64,000 nucleotides of DNA from Ciona intestinalis. Taxonomy: Eukaryota > Chordata > Ascidiacea > Phlebobranchia > Cionidae. Below are positions 44,627-56,759 of this stretch, in pieces. Each line of letters starts with the position of its first letter. The first letter of the stretch is position 1. The translations under genes and the position numbers were made by a program. The notes beneath the pieces are model-generated. The model was not told the origin of the DNA. It did no database searches and saw only the letters and a program-made list of their open reading frames with translations. The stretch is taken from contig NW_004190398.2 in NCBI RefSeq assembly GCF_000224145.3, positions 404,310 to 468,309 of the forward strand. Reading direction: 5' to 3'.

Positions 44627-47600
44627 ATGGCTGAAACTGGTGACCTTGACCGGCAGATTGAGCAGCTTAAAAGATGTGAAATTATAAAAGAAAGTGAGGT
44701 GAAAGCACTGTGTGCGAAAGCGAGAGAAATCCTGGTGGAGGAAAGTAATGTTCAAAGGGTGGATTCTCCTGTCATTGTGAGTTGCGTGACGTAACAAAAG
44801 TGACTCAAAAGCAAAACTAGTAAACTAAGGCTGTCGTAGGTCATGAATCGCGACCCCTCTTTTTTTTAAATAAAATAAATTTATAAAAAAATTACTTAAA
44901 CTACTTTTTTTTAATTAGGGCTGTTTTTTTTTGAAAATCCCCCTAATTTTTCCTTGCTTTACTACTGCCTATGACACACTTTTTACTTTTAATAAAGGCC
45001 TCCTCTACCACAAAGTTGCTCATTTTTTTAAGTTTTAAAACTCTTCACCTTAAACACCAATTACCGTCTTCAGAGTTAAGATTTTAGACAATTCTCAAAC
45101 ACCAAATTATTGGGGTGGCCTTAAACACTGTATATAACCTTTTTCTACAGGTTTGTGGTGACATCCATGGTCAGTTTTACGACCTGACGGAATTATTTAA
45201 AGTTGGAGGTGACATGCCAGATACTAACTACCTTTTCCTTGGTGACTTTGTGGACAGGGGGTTCTACAGTGTGGAAACTTTCCTATTACTCCTAGCACTC
45301 AAGGTAAATTATAAAGCTCTGTTGCAATATTTTTTAAGCTGGGTTTATAGAGCAGTATAGTACATATAGTGGTGTGGGGAATATGGGACAACTTTTTATT
45401 TTATTTTCCCGTCCCATTCGGCAGTAAACGAAAAACATTCAAAGATCATAAAACCGTATCCTTGATCAGGATATTTGGATATTATTTTTCAAAGGAGTTC
45501 TATCCTCTCCCACCCTACTATAACATAAAATATATTTATCTCTTCAAAAACAATAGCGAAGATCAAATTAATTAAAACAGCATAGAGATGGGAATTAGGT
45601 GTCTGACTTGTAAAATAAACAAAAGATTTTTGCAGTACATATAAGATTTAAAACCACTACCCTTTTACTGTGTTTTGTTAAAAATCTGAAAGAATTGGGA
45701 AATAGCTTTAAAATTAAGTTTTGCACCAGTAAGTTATGGGGTTATTATCAATAGTTAAATTTCACTATATTTATATTTACAAAAAAAAACAAACATTAAT
45801 GATATTACTGCCCATAGGTGCGATATCCTGATCGGATTGTTCTAATTCGTGGAAATCATGAAAGTCGACAAATTACTCAGGTTAATATTACGTTTTATTC
45901 AAAAAATATTTCTAAAAAAGTGTTTACAACAACAGCTGCTATTAACATTGAAAATACACAAAAAATTCAATGTTATAATTTTTTCCGATTTTTTGCCAGG
46001 TGTATGGTTTCTATGATGAGTGCCTTCGTAAATATGGCTCGATCACTGTGTGGCGCTATTGCACTGAGATCTTTGATTACTTGAGTCTCTCGGCAATCAT
46101 TGATGGAAAAATTTTCTGTGTTCATGGTGGTCTATCCCCATCAATTCAAACCCTAGACCAGGTATTAAACCTAACATCAACATGGCAGGACATTTGCCTA
46201 TAATGGGTGTTCAGTGTATAAGTAATTAAGTAGCCCTCTATTTTAGAGGTTATGGATTCAAGGCTCGTCGCTGCTACCATTGTGGGCGTACGTGTCCTTG
46301 GGCAAGACACTTATCGGCAATTGCTCCAACCCAACAGTCACTAATGGGTTGTCCAAATTATAAGGCACACATAAAAAAGGAAAAAATCCCCAAAAAGTTA
46401 TTACCCACAAAGTAACATACATGGTATCTCATAAGCTGGCACGAGGTGTATGAAACAGAACACCCGTGTTTAACGGCTGTCTTTTTTCAGAGGATAAAGC
46501 AAGTTACATTCAATCACATTACACTATTTCTATTATCTTAAATTTGAAATGGTGTTTCAACCCAGATCCGAACCATAGATCGTAAACAAGAGGTTCCCCA
46601 TGACGGGCCAATGTGCGATCTGCTGTGGTCAGATCCTGAAGGTAAAAACACACTTTTGTTTTGATAACCTTTTATGTTGGTTTTCACTCATATACTCATA
46701 AAACTTGCTCAGCGTTTTCTCCAATAAGGGAGTCATTGTTTGATATGCATTATATCGGTTGCTTCAAATATTTTGTGACACCATAGGACCTTTTTTCTAT
46801 GAAAATTGTTGTCGTTTTTAACTTTTTGTTTATAAATACTAAAGGTACCAATAGACTTTGGCCAATTGATTGTTGAGTGTAATTTAATGCTGACTTAAAG
46901 AGCATTATACTCCTATTAATAAGGCTCAATGCATTCATTATCATGAGCCTGGCAAAAGACACTTTACCTAACATAATTACTAATTGAGTCTCCGAAACCC
47001 AGGCCACCAATGAGTTTTTCGAATTATTAGCCTTAAAGCCACACCAGACACCACTCTAATTTGTTTTGTATATCAAGTTAATTTTTGTACAAAACCTGTC
47101 CATTTTTATTATTTTTTGTATTTTGCTATTCGTAATTTTCACCAGACACGAACGGGTGGGGTGTGAGTCCCCGTGGCGCGGGTTATTTATTCGGATCTGA
47201 CGTCGTTTCAAATTTCAACCATTCTAATGACATTGACATGATATGTCGTGCCCACCAACTGGTAATGGAGGGATTTAAATGGCATTTCAATGAAACAGTT
47301 CTCACAGTGTGGTCAGCACCTAACTACTGCTACAGGTCGGTGCAGAATGTTAGTATTTATTAATATTAGTAGAGTGGGGGAAAATGGAACACCTTTCATT
47401 CTGTTTTCTCGTCCCATTTGGTAGTAAACAAAGTAAATTCAAAGAATTTTTTTTAAAACACGATTAGAATATTTGGATTTTGGATATCATGTGCTAAAGG
47501 AGTTATAATTATTTAGAACTTTTTATACAACATTTACATTTTTTTTAAATGACAAATTACTTGTGCAATAGGTGTGGAAATGTGGCAGCAATTTTCGCCC

Positions 47601-47701
47601 TAGACGAACATTTAAAACGGGAATTCATTATTTTTGAGGCAGCACCACAAGAGACCAGAGGCTTGCCTGTCAAAAAACCATTGCCAGATTACTTTTTGTA
47701 G
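44627..47701 (+). CDS. PPP4C: PPP4C: protein phosphatase 4 catalytic subunit (7 exons)
   Basis: Ser/Thr phosphatase of the PPP family, active in the nucleus and cytoplasm and at centrosomes in other animals. Exons: 44627-44776, 45151-45303, 45818-45880, 46000-46161, 46566-46641, 47146-47335, 47572-47701 (TAG). The product is 307 aa, the same length as human PP4C. Metal and catalytic motifs are intact: GDIHGQ (D54, H56), GDFVDRG (D82), RGNHESR (N114, H115) and CVHGG (H164). The N-terminus ([20 protein letters not shown]) and C-terminus (EAAPQETRG, ending DYFL) are PP4-type; the last Leu is the residue carboxymethylated in the family. The exon 6 donor is GTCGGT, weaker than the others. AATAAA at 48387-48392 followed by a GT-rich stretch is a likely poly(A) site. 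It may share a transcript with CCT3. Confidence 0.96.
45369..45519 (-). mobile_element. MITE copy, PPP4C intron 2
   Basis: Shortened copy, lacking part of the interior. Confidence 0.75.
46220..46490 (+). repeat. SINE-like repeat, best forward copy, PPP4C intron 4
   Basis: Begins with a tRNA-like head (AGAGGTTATGGATTCAAGGC, resembling a B box). The body follows (GCTACCATTGTGGGCG, GTGTCCTTGGGCAAGACACT, CAATTGCTCCAACCC, TCACTAATGGGTTGTCCAAA). The tail is CCCACAAAGTAACATACATG, CTCATAAGCTGGCACGAGGT and GTATGAAACAGAACACCCGT. It encodes nothing. Confidence 0.75.
47369..47507 (-). mobile_element. MITE copy, PPP4C intron 6
   Basis: Truncated at the right end. It begins 33 bp after the exon 6 donor and makes up much of the 236 bp intron. 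Confidence 0.75.
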
Positions 47702-48769
47702 CATTAGAAACTTCATTACTGAAAAAACTATTAAAACTGCGCAACACTGCAAACGTAGGTTAATACTATTCCTACACCAGCAGTTAAGCAGTGTTGCGAG
47801 ATTAAATATTCACAAGGATTTTACTATGGCCGATGTCCATTGATGTCAAATCTTTTGCAACACTTTTTTCAATTTTCTAACGTCAAACGCAGCTAGTATT
47901 AATTGTTTACCAGATTATATAAACTTTCGTTAAATTTTTTCCTGTTTAAATCTTAGTGCTGCCACTCAGAAATAATACCTATTTCCGGCAACACTGTAAG
48001 AAATATCATTCCATAAAAAATAGTAGTTAAAATTTACCATCAAGTTTTGAAATGGCCACTTCTTTCACTGTGCCCAATATTAAAAACCTCCAACATTTTT
48101 GTCAGTTTTTGCTAAAAACAACCCTTAATAAATAATAAGTTTTAATTCACACACACTTTTCAAACCGATTTTCATGCATTTTCATTCATACCAGTACCGT
48201 GTAGTCTATACACATACTAAACTTCATTTTTTGCTTTTTACACCTATTTTCTTGAATACTTTCAAAGTGTAAGATTATTTAACGTTTCTGCTTTCATTTA
48301 TTAACACCGAAAGTGCGTCTTTCTGACAATAATAGCCCGATTTTAGATAATTTTTTAACAGACTTTGTACCTCTAGTCTAGTCCACAATAAATGTTGTCT
48401 TTTGTGTAACTGTTAAAAATAAATTTTTATGAGATGTCGACTTTTTATTTATATGCTAGTATTGTTCCGGCCCCCTTAAGGAGTTTTCTAAATTGTCAAC
48501 CAAAACTAAACCATCCAAAAATAAGTTACCCGGAAAGTTACATACGTGGTAAGCAAGTACCCATGCTAAAACGACTCTGATGTCGTTGCCCGTCACGCGA
48601 ATTAAATCCTAAAAACAATATTTCATGTCAAAAAATGATAGGAAACCTCGTGTTTTTTCGTTAGTAGGGTTTTCTGTGTTCTCTTGGTTTGTGGTATCCA
48701 AAGGCCTACGCTGTGGCTCTCAAGTAAAAGCGCCCTTTTTTCTTTTTAACCAGACGGTACTGGTTTCAN

Positions 48770-48970
48770 AGCTTATTTCTGTCACCANNGTGGGCAAANN
48801 NNNNNNNNNNCAAGACAATTAACAGTAATTGCTTTAACGCAGTTGAGTAGACAATGATGAGTTGTCCGAATTGTCGGCTATACAGAAAAAAATACATTTA
48901 GTTACAAACGTGGTAACTTAGTCATGAGGTGTATGAAACAGACCACCCGTGTTATAAACTGTCTTTGCCC
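48770..48970 (+). repeat. SINE-like repeat interrupted by N bases
   Basis: Shows CAAGACAATTAACAGTAATT, AATGATGAGTTGTCCGAATT, GTGTATGAAACAGACCACCC and CTGTCTTTGCCCCGCCACC in order, matching the copy at 46220. Confidence 0.65.
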
Positions 48971-49825
48971 CGCCACCGAATATAAATAAGTGTCATTTAT
49001 TCATTATTGCGATGAGTCTATCCTATCATTTGAGGAGTTAATATGTGAATTATGTGTGATTGGTCTTTAGAAAATGCAAATTTAGGTCCTTATGCCAATA
49101 TGTCGAATACGTCCAATGGTTTTACGTTCAGCCATTAATGCCGCTTCACAAAACAAACATACCCATTGCAGCAAATGTGCATCTTCACAATAAAACCCTT
49201 CCCTTTTAAACAAACTATTTACCTCACAAACCTAAATCGTAGTACACTGGACCGTTTTGCTTTAAATGCCCACGTTCTATGTACCTAGATGTTTCGTAAC
49301 AAAGGTATTTGTGACGTATAAGGGCGTAACCTTTTCTGCGTCGACCGTGGAATTAACGTAAGATTTATGTTTGAGTTCTTATAAACGGCTCGTTTAAGTC
49401 GTCCTTTGTTTGTTTGCGCTGTCCTTTGCGTTGGTCAGTGTACAATAGAAGCTGGGCACACCAATAAACTCGTCTTTTTGCGTTGAACCGCATAATAAAT
49501 CTCACGCGCATTCCTCAAGTTTTTAAACAGGGTTTTCAATTTAACGGTTTATGCGCAGCAAAACATACGTTTTCAATTTTTTTTGGCGAACTTTTCTAAC
49601 GAAATGAAAAATAAGATTTTAATAAAATTCAATTTTTCAAAAAATCGTAATTTTGAGTGACGTATTTCGCGTCACGTGATGGGCCGTTACGCTCTGGTGG
49701 TTTTGAGTAATCTTGTGGCACGATTGGGAAGGCCTGGTCAAACAAACATTGATTATGACGTTATAAAAGCGATGGTGGGGCGGAATTAAACGCCAAATAC
49801 CAGAAAGACGTTTAGGAAGTCACCA

Positions 49826-49862
49826 CAGAAGGTTTCGTACCAGCAAAGTACGAAACCTTCTG
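49826..49862. repeat. Perfect 15-bp inverted repeat with 7-nt loop
   Basis: Arms CAGAAGGTTTCGTAC (49826-49840) and GTACGAAACCTTCTG (49848-49862) are exact complements around CAGCAAA. It lies in unique intergenic sequence. Confidence 0.85.
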
Positions 49863-49987
49863 CCTAGCGAAGTAGTTTTGTAGGCCAAGGAAATTGTAGA
49901 ATAGATAGAGAATTTGCTACATAAAAAGAGACGTTTAGTAAATAGTAAAACGTGTTTTATTTTTGCTTTAAAGATAAGTTATATAAT

Positions 49988-50177
49988 ATGGTGGGGGAAG
50001 AAGGGACACCATTTCATTCTATTTTCTCGTCCCATTTGGTAGTAAACAAAGAATAATTATAAAACCAAATAATTATACAACCGTATCCTTACTACTCTGA
50101 CATACCAGTTCTAATATTTAAAACACGATCAGGTATTTGGATACTTTATGCTAAAGGTGTACCGTCTCCCCCACCCT
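49988..50177 (-). mobile_element. MITE copy, intergenic
   Basis: Full-length copy opening the MITE-dense stretch between PPP4C and the satellite. Confidence 0.85.
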
Positions 50178-50499
50178 ATACTATATGTGTTATTGCACGG
50201 CCAATACTAGCAATATCTTTAGTATGCCGTGGTTATTGCAGCCCCTGCAATATAGACCGCTTTAATTTTCTTTATCCTCACTTAAAGTATTTCAGTTTCA
50301 AAAGCAAACTGCAGATTCAGTTGGATCAAAGAATCAATAATGGCAAATGTATATGAGTGGCATAACATGCGCATATGTAATATTGAATTTTATAGATTAT
50401 AGTCTTACGGAACAGTTATGTGTGGTTTATTATAGCAGTGCCGCTGAAGGTATTCGTATTACAAATAGGCATGCAGACAGAAATGCGTTATGCGACATC

Positions 50500-50578
50500 T
50501 TTTCATTTTAATTTTCCCGTCGCATGTGGTGGTAACAATATATGTCCATGGTGTTCCATCTTACCCCACAGTACTATA
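50500..50578 (-). mobile_element. MITE remnant
   Basis: Retains TTTTAATTTTCCCGTCGCAT and the right end CCATCTTACCCCACAGTACT. Confidence 0.55.
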
Positions 50579-51086
50579 CATATATATATTTATATTTTTT
50601 CTTTACTATAACATTCTCATCGGTTCTTCACTATAGCATTATCATATAGTCGCTACTATTAACACTCATACACCGCACGTCATGCCGTCGGAAATGTATT
50701 CAAAATCACCGGCGCTTTTTCCTTTACCCGGTCGATTCGCCAAGTCCGAAATAACCGGCCTATAACAAAAACGGTCATAGAAACATGTAATTCCAAAGCG
50801 CCCGAGTACTTTAACGTTGTTTACAGCCCAAACTTAGAGCCGTCACAGGTCATTTGCGGCGTCTAAACTTCGTTCGATTCAGGTGCCTCGTTCTGGCATA
50901 GCGAGAAGTCGAGTTAAGCGCTTGAATGGTTTTTCTAGTTGAAATTGGCACTGCAAGTCGTTAAGAGACTTTTGCAGGCCTCTTGTCTCTCTAGAATGCG
51001 TTTATTGCCCTTTGATTGCGTAGTGTTGTCTGTTTGTAATTTAGACAGCAATAGTTATGTATACATGTATTAGAGTTAGACAGATA

Positions 51087-51243
51087 GTATAGTATAGGCT
51101 TGAGGAAGACGGGACATCTAAACAATTAACAACGGTCTATGGGAGTCGTGAGAATACGGTTTTATAATTCTTTGAATGTTCTTTGTTTACTACCAAATGG
51201 TACGAAAAAATAAAATGCAAAGGTGTCCCATCTTCACCCTACT
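51087..51243 (+). mobile_element. MITE copy, internally deleted
   Basis: The left end is followed directly by the AACAATTAACAACGG block, so the CACATAATATCC part is deleted. Confidence 0.8.
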
Positions 51244-52366
51244 ATATAGCTATATACTTTTGTAAAGATGTTAACGCTAAAACTGCTGCTGCGTATATTT
51301 TATTTTCGCGAACCAGCAAAATCAGCAAAAAACGTTAATCGGTATGTAGTTTCGTAGGCAGAAGAATTCTTCAGGAATGAAATAATTGCGTCTTCGTCGC
51401 GAAACTATTTCGTGATGATGTAATGATTAATTCATGCGGTACTGATCCAATTAGATAAAGCAACGGACAGGCTACACGGAGTGCTAAATAAGACCTCTCC
51501 AATTTAATGTAGTTGAAGTGATCATAAGCCATAACGTGCGGTTGAAATATTATCACTGTACTTTAACATGTTGGAATAAGCAAGCAGTAATTAGGTTCGA
51601 ACACAGCTGGAAATTGGGTATGGTAATACGGCTGGTTTACAAGCGACGGTATGCCGATGATTTTGAAGTTAATTTTAATTGATTTAGGATAGTTTTTAGT
51701 CTACGTGTTTAAGATATTTCAAACGTGAACATACTTAAAATTAAAAAATACTATTTTCCAATTTTATAAAATAACTTATCCGCAAAAAAAAAATAAAAAA
51801 ATAATTTAAACAGACTTAATAGTTTTTAATCTACGTGTTAAATTAAAGCAGTCAACATGTTTAAAATCTTGGAAATATTTACGTATTTCCTTTTTCTCGT
51901 TAATCTTTCTGCCTCGAAAGAGAAGTTCGGTGCCCTGGGCTACGTCATTACATTTTTCCGCGATAATTCGCGTACCGCGATTGTGACGTCACTTAGAAAC
52001 GCAGCCGAGCGCGCTGAGGCATCTAACTCATGACAGTCGAAATTAATTAAAACTTTTCCGAATTCCTTGAATTATTTATCAAGTACAGTTTGGGAAAAAC
52101 CGACAGACTTCTAATACAACAGCTTAGTGCGCCTTACTACATGCAGGAATGTTGTTGTTTTCTTTTTAAAGGTTCAGACGAGACGTATCTGTATAAGGAG
52201 TACGCCAGCCGGGCTTTTCGCTGCCGATTCACCGCAGTAAAATTTTATCGTTAACACTACCAGTTAGCAGAGAACACACGCAAAATGAATTTTGTGGTTG
52301 GAGTTTCAGGCAAAATTAGTATTAATATGTAAGTTAAGTATCTAAAGGGGGAGGTATTTAAGTATA

Positions 52367-52555
52367 GTAGGATGGGGGAATATGGGACACCTTTAGAACA
52401 CAATATCCAAAAATTTTGATCGTGTTTTAAACAATTAACAACGGTATATGGGTGTCGTGAGGATAGGGTTTTATAATTCTTTAAATGTTCTTTGTTTACT
52501 ATCAAATGGGTCGAGAAAATAGAAAGAAAAGTGTCCCATCTTCTCCTACCCTACT
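52367..52555 (+). mobile_element. MITE copy, intergenic
   Basis: Full-length copy with both ends. Confidence 0.85.
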
Positions 52556-52850
52556 ATATACTGTAATCATTACATCAGCTATTTGACCTTCTCAAATAAT
52601 TTTTGCTTGCCTTAATTTAACAAACAGTTCAAGGTGTACAAAGTCGTTGCTATATTTAGAAATGGCTTTAACGAATATTTTGGCAACATTTTACGTATTC
52701 TAGCCTAAGTTATGTCTGCGCTTAACCGCTTTCGGCAGCTTGACACTGAGTTTAGACTTTAAGGTGTTCGCATTGAAAAACTCCAGCCGCATAAACAGTT
52801 TAATTTTGTTTGATCTTAAGCAACTGTGAGTGTATGGTGTATACTTTATG

Positions 52851-53130
52851 GGAGTGTGGGGTAAGATGGATACTGTTGGCACATAACGTCCCTATTTTCT
52901 AATCTTTTTTTACCTTTTTCGTACATTTAAGTAGTAAACAAAGAACATTCAAAGAATTAGAAAACCTTGTCCTCGCGACTCCCATAGAACGTTGTTAATT
53001 GTTTAAAACACGACCAGGATATCTATATATTTTGTGCTTAAGGTGTCCCATATATACCCCCACTACACTATACTACCAAATATAAAAGGGAATGAAAACA
53101 GCCACCATCTTACCCCGTCCTACTATATTT
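52851..53130 (-). mobile_element. Composite of MITE copies
   Basis: A forward left end (GTGTGGGGTAAGATGG) runs into a reverse interior (GTAGTAAACAAAG onward). That is followed by a right end near 53070 and then a second short right end (ACCATCTTACCCCGTCC). It is best read as one copy inserted into or recombined with another. Confidence 0.65.
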
Positions 53131-53368
53131 TATGTTTAATCCATTATAATGTTTAAACCGTAGTCACCCCTAAATTAACTATGTCGTTACTTTAATTAGA
53201 ATAATTAAGAATGATTTCAATTAATTGTGTCATTACATGGTCGATATTGTTCAATAATTATCTAATGTGGATTAATTACTGCTTTTCCCTAGCGGTATCA
53301 CACTGTAGATATATCGTATACCAGATCAGAAGGCTTTGTAATTGTGTGATTTGTTTTCCTTTTTATAT

Positions 53369-53559
53369 AGTAGGGTGGAAGAAGATGGGACACCTTTAGC
53401 ACATAATTTGTAAAAATCCTGATCGTGTTTTAAACAATTAACAACGGTCTATGTAAGCCGTGGTGATACGGTTTTGTAATTCTTTGAATATTCTTTATTT
53501 ATTACTAAACGGGACGAAAAAATAGAGTTAAAAGATGTCCCATTTTCCCCACCCTATAC
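53369..53559 (+). mobile_element. MITE copy, intergenic
   Basis: Full-length copy, 130 bp from the next one in the same orientation. Confidence 0.85.
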
Positions 53560-53688
53560 TGTATAAAACTGTTTGTAAAGTTAGTGTCTAAACCAGCATA
53601 TGTATTCTTTAGTGTTAAGATTATAAGGTTTGCAGTGTGAAGGCCAGACTTGATTTTGCAGATAAGTAGGGGAATGTTCTTTTTATAC

Positions 53689-53878
53689 AGTAGGGTGGGG
53701 GAAGATGGGACACCTTTAGCACATAATATGTAAAAATACTGATCGTGTTTTAAACAATTAACAACGGTCTATGGGGGTCGTGAGGATATGGTTTTATAAT
53801 TCTTTGAATGTTCTATGTTTAATTTTAAATTAAACGAGAAAATAGAACAAAAATATGTCCCATCTTCCCCACCCTACC
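53689..53878 (+). mobile_element. MITE copy, intergenic
   Basis: Full-length copy sharing the variant AATATGTAAAAAT with the copy at 53369, which suggests local duplication. Confidence 0.85.
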
Positions 53879-54056
53879 ATATAAATGACTGTTTTTTGAA
53901 TTTTTTTAACTTGCAAGGTTTTTTTTGACTATTTTTGGATTTATAGTAGTTTGGGATGAGCTTTAAAAAGGTCCATGTTATTCTCTTTAATCTTCTAATT
54001 TGGTAGCAAACATAGAATATTTACAAAATTATATGAATTATAACTATAGTTGTTGT

Positions 54057-54351
54057 AGTAGGGTGGGGTAAGATGGGTCCTACTTTTATTTATTTTTTCT
54101 CCCATCTTGTAGTAAATAAAAAAATATTTTCAGAATTAAATAACTATAGTTGTAGTAGTAGGTTGGGGTAAAATGGGCTATGTTTTATTCTTCTTTTTTT
54201 ATTGTTTTGCCCCATTTGGTTGTAAACAAAGAATATGTATTGAATTATATAACCGCATCCTCACGACTCTAAAAGAGCGTTGTTTATTGTTTAAAACGCG
54301 ATCGGGAATTATTTTTTTTTAGTGCTAACGGGTCCCATCTTATCCCACAGT
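54057..54351 (-). mobile_element. Two overlapping diverged MITE copies
   Basis: A truncated left portion (54057-54156) is followed by a fuller diverged copy (54157-54351). Both start GGGTAAGATGGG or GGGTAAAATGGG and share the preceding sequence TAACTATAGTTGT, so the pair looks like a tandem duplication. Confidence 0.65.
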
Positions 54352-54690
54352 AATATACATAGCACGCAATTTGGACACGCGTACTAATAAAGCACAAAAG
54401 ATAAACAAAATCTGGAATACAACTACGTGTACAATAACAAAAGGATTCTTGAGTTTTTTGTTTGTTGTTTAAAACACTAAACCTTCACAAAGGAATCGAA
54501 TATTTATTTATTTTGATACAGAATTAATTAATTCTCTTGGAAATAAAATTCCAGGCAGAATTTTTTTAAGTCACTATAGAGTATAGATTATTTCGACACC
54601 GTTAATAAAAAGTAATTAGATTGAGTGTGTTGTTTTAGCTGCAAATATAACTATACGCAACCCATGTGTGGTAGTGTGGAATATATATAT

Positions 54691-55016
54691 AGTAGGGTGG
54701 GAAAGATGGGACACCTTTTTGTTCTATTTTCTCGTCCCATTTGGTAGTAAACAAAGAACATTCAAAGAATTATAAAACCGTATCCCCACGACTCCCATTG
54801 ATCGTTGTTAATTGTTTAAAACACGATCCGGATATTTGGATATTATGTGCTAAAGGTGTCCCGTCTTACCCCACAGTACTATTTTACTGTGGGGTAAGAT
54901 GGATGTCGTATTTCTTTGTTTTTAACAATTAACAAAAGCTGTTTGACAGTCGTGAGGATACGGTCAAAATTTTCGGATGTTATGCTCTAAAGCTGTCCCG
55001 TCTTCCCCCACCTTAT
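54691..55016 (-). mobile_element. MITE copy joined to a truncated forward copy
   Basis: A complete reverse copy (54691-54880) shares its right end with a shortened forward copy (54887-55016) that ends CCGTCTTCCCCCACC. Confidence 0.8.
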
Positions 55017-55088
55017 TATGTTCGGTCTCGAATGCTGACAGTGTAGTTTAAGTTTGCTGACGTAAGCAAAAATTCTGCATAAACGTTG

Positions 55089-55430
55089 TAGTTTGGGGTA
55101 AGATGGGTCATGTTTTCATCTCTTTTATCGTCCCGTTTGGTAATAAACAACGAATATTTACAGAGTTATATAACCGTACCTTCACGACCGTAAAGAGCGT
55201 TGTTGATTGTTAAAATTACGATTAGGAAATTTAGGAAATTACGGGGTAAGATGAGAAACCGTCAGCACCGAAATCCCATATTTTTCTATCTTGTTTTAAA
55301 TAAATAACATTCCTCTATTAGAGTCGTCGCGGGTTATAGGGTTATATAACTGTGTAAACATTCTTTGTTTACTACCAAACTGCACGGAAAACAAAATAAA
55401 AAGGTGTACCATTATAACCCCAACCTACTA
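55089..55430. mobile_element. Two diverged MITE copies back to back
   Basis: A reverse copy (about 55089-55236) runs into a forward copy (about 55241-55430). Both are old and diverged. Confidence 0.65.
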
Positions 55431-55885
55431 TATTCGTTGTATTTATTTGCGCTTATTTTTAATTAAAAATTTAATTTAATCTAAAAATAGTATAAATAGT
55501 GCAGCACCTGTTTAATCCAGACTATGATACGATTTTAAAGTGTGACGTCACAATATAGGAGATAAGAAACTGATTATGACGCAACAGATGTGCTTCGTTT
55601 ATTAAAATAATCCAATTTTTAATTTTCTTGCTAATTAAAAACAGAGATACGAAGCGTTTGTGACGTAACGATGGTGGTATTGTGACGTAACAGTATAGGA
55701 AAACAAACTGTTTCTTCACCTGGACAGTAAACAAAGAGATTTCTTGAAAGAAAATTTCTTTTTAAAGAAAATTCTTCAAAGTTTGAAACAAAAACACCAA
55801 GGTAAATATACGCTATTATGTCTTGTTTGCGCTAGTTTTATTTATTATTGATATAAATAGTTTAACGTGAACAGGTTTTAAATAT

Positions 55886-56074
55886 TGTGGTGGGGAAAGA
55901 TGGGGCACCTTTTCATTTTAATTTCTCGTTCCATTTGATAGCAAACATATAATATTTCAAGAATTATAAAATCGTATCCTCACGACTCCCATAGGCCGTT
56001 GTTAATTGTTTAAAACACGATCAGGATATTTGGATATTATGTGTTAAAGGTGTCCCATCTTCCCCCACTCTAAT
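55886..56074 (-). mobile_element. MITE copy, intergenic
   Basis: Full-length copy. Confidence 0.85.
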
Positions 56075-56433
56075 GTATTACCTGCATTTATTTAACTTTC
56101 AACAGGTATTGCCTTTTCGCTCCAATAACTTTTTTGTTTTTCTCTCTGTACTAATTTTACACATGTCAAATGTATCGGGTATTCCATACATGAATGTTTT
56201 GTATGTAAACCTTCATTTTCACCTTGCGGTATTGAATTACATTTATCGCTTTTACCTTGCGGTATTGAATTACATTTAAGTCAAAATAAACACATATGTA
56301 ATTACATATGCTGTTGTTATATGGCGTACCTATTTTGTATGTAAGAAAAAACCGCGAGAGATGATTTTATTTAAAACAATATAAAAAGTTATAAATTATT
56401 TTGCTCCTAATTAACATTAGGATGCATAATTAT

Positions 56434-56623
56434 AGTGGGGTGGGGTAAGATGGGACACCTTTAACACATGATATCCAAATACCCTGATCGTGTTTTAAAC
56501 AATTAACAACGGTCTATGAGAGTCGTGAGGATACGGTTTTATAATTCTTGGAATGTTTTTGTTTACTACCAAATTGGAAGTAAAATTAAAATGAAAAGGT
56601 GTCCCATCTTCCCCCACCCTACT
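56434..56623 (+). mobile_element. MITE copy, last before the satellite
   Basis: Full-length copy lying about 140 bp before the TTTCGAAA satellite begins. Confidence 0.85.
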
Positions 56624-56759
56624 ATATTAAATACAAATAAAACCTTAATTTCCAAAACGCTGTAAATGCGCTTTGCATTGCCCCATAAGAAACCAAGACA
56701 AAATGTTGTTAACTTTTTGCGAACTTAGGGTAAGGTCACTAATGCATTTTTGCCTTTAA

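Larger units (their letters stand above)
47702..49987. other. PPP4C 3' UTR and downstream intergenic DNA
   Basis: No gene is visible beyond the probable PPP4C poly(A) signal at 48387. It contains SINE-like fragments at about 48470-48600 and 48770-48970, scattered N bases (48769, 48788-48789, 48799-48810) and a perfect hairpin at 49826-49862. Confidence 0.55.

Noticed and set aside
51590..51610. GGTTCGAA motif resembling a tRNA B box
   Set aside because: No matching A box or cloverleaf arms nearby.
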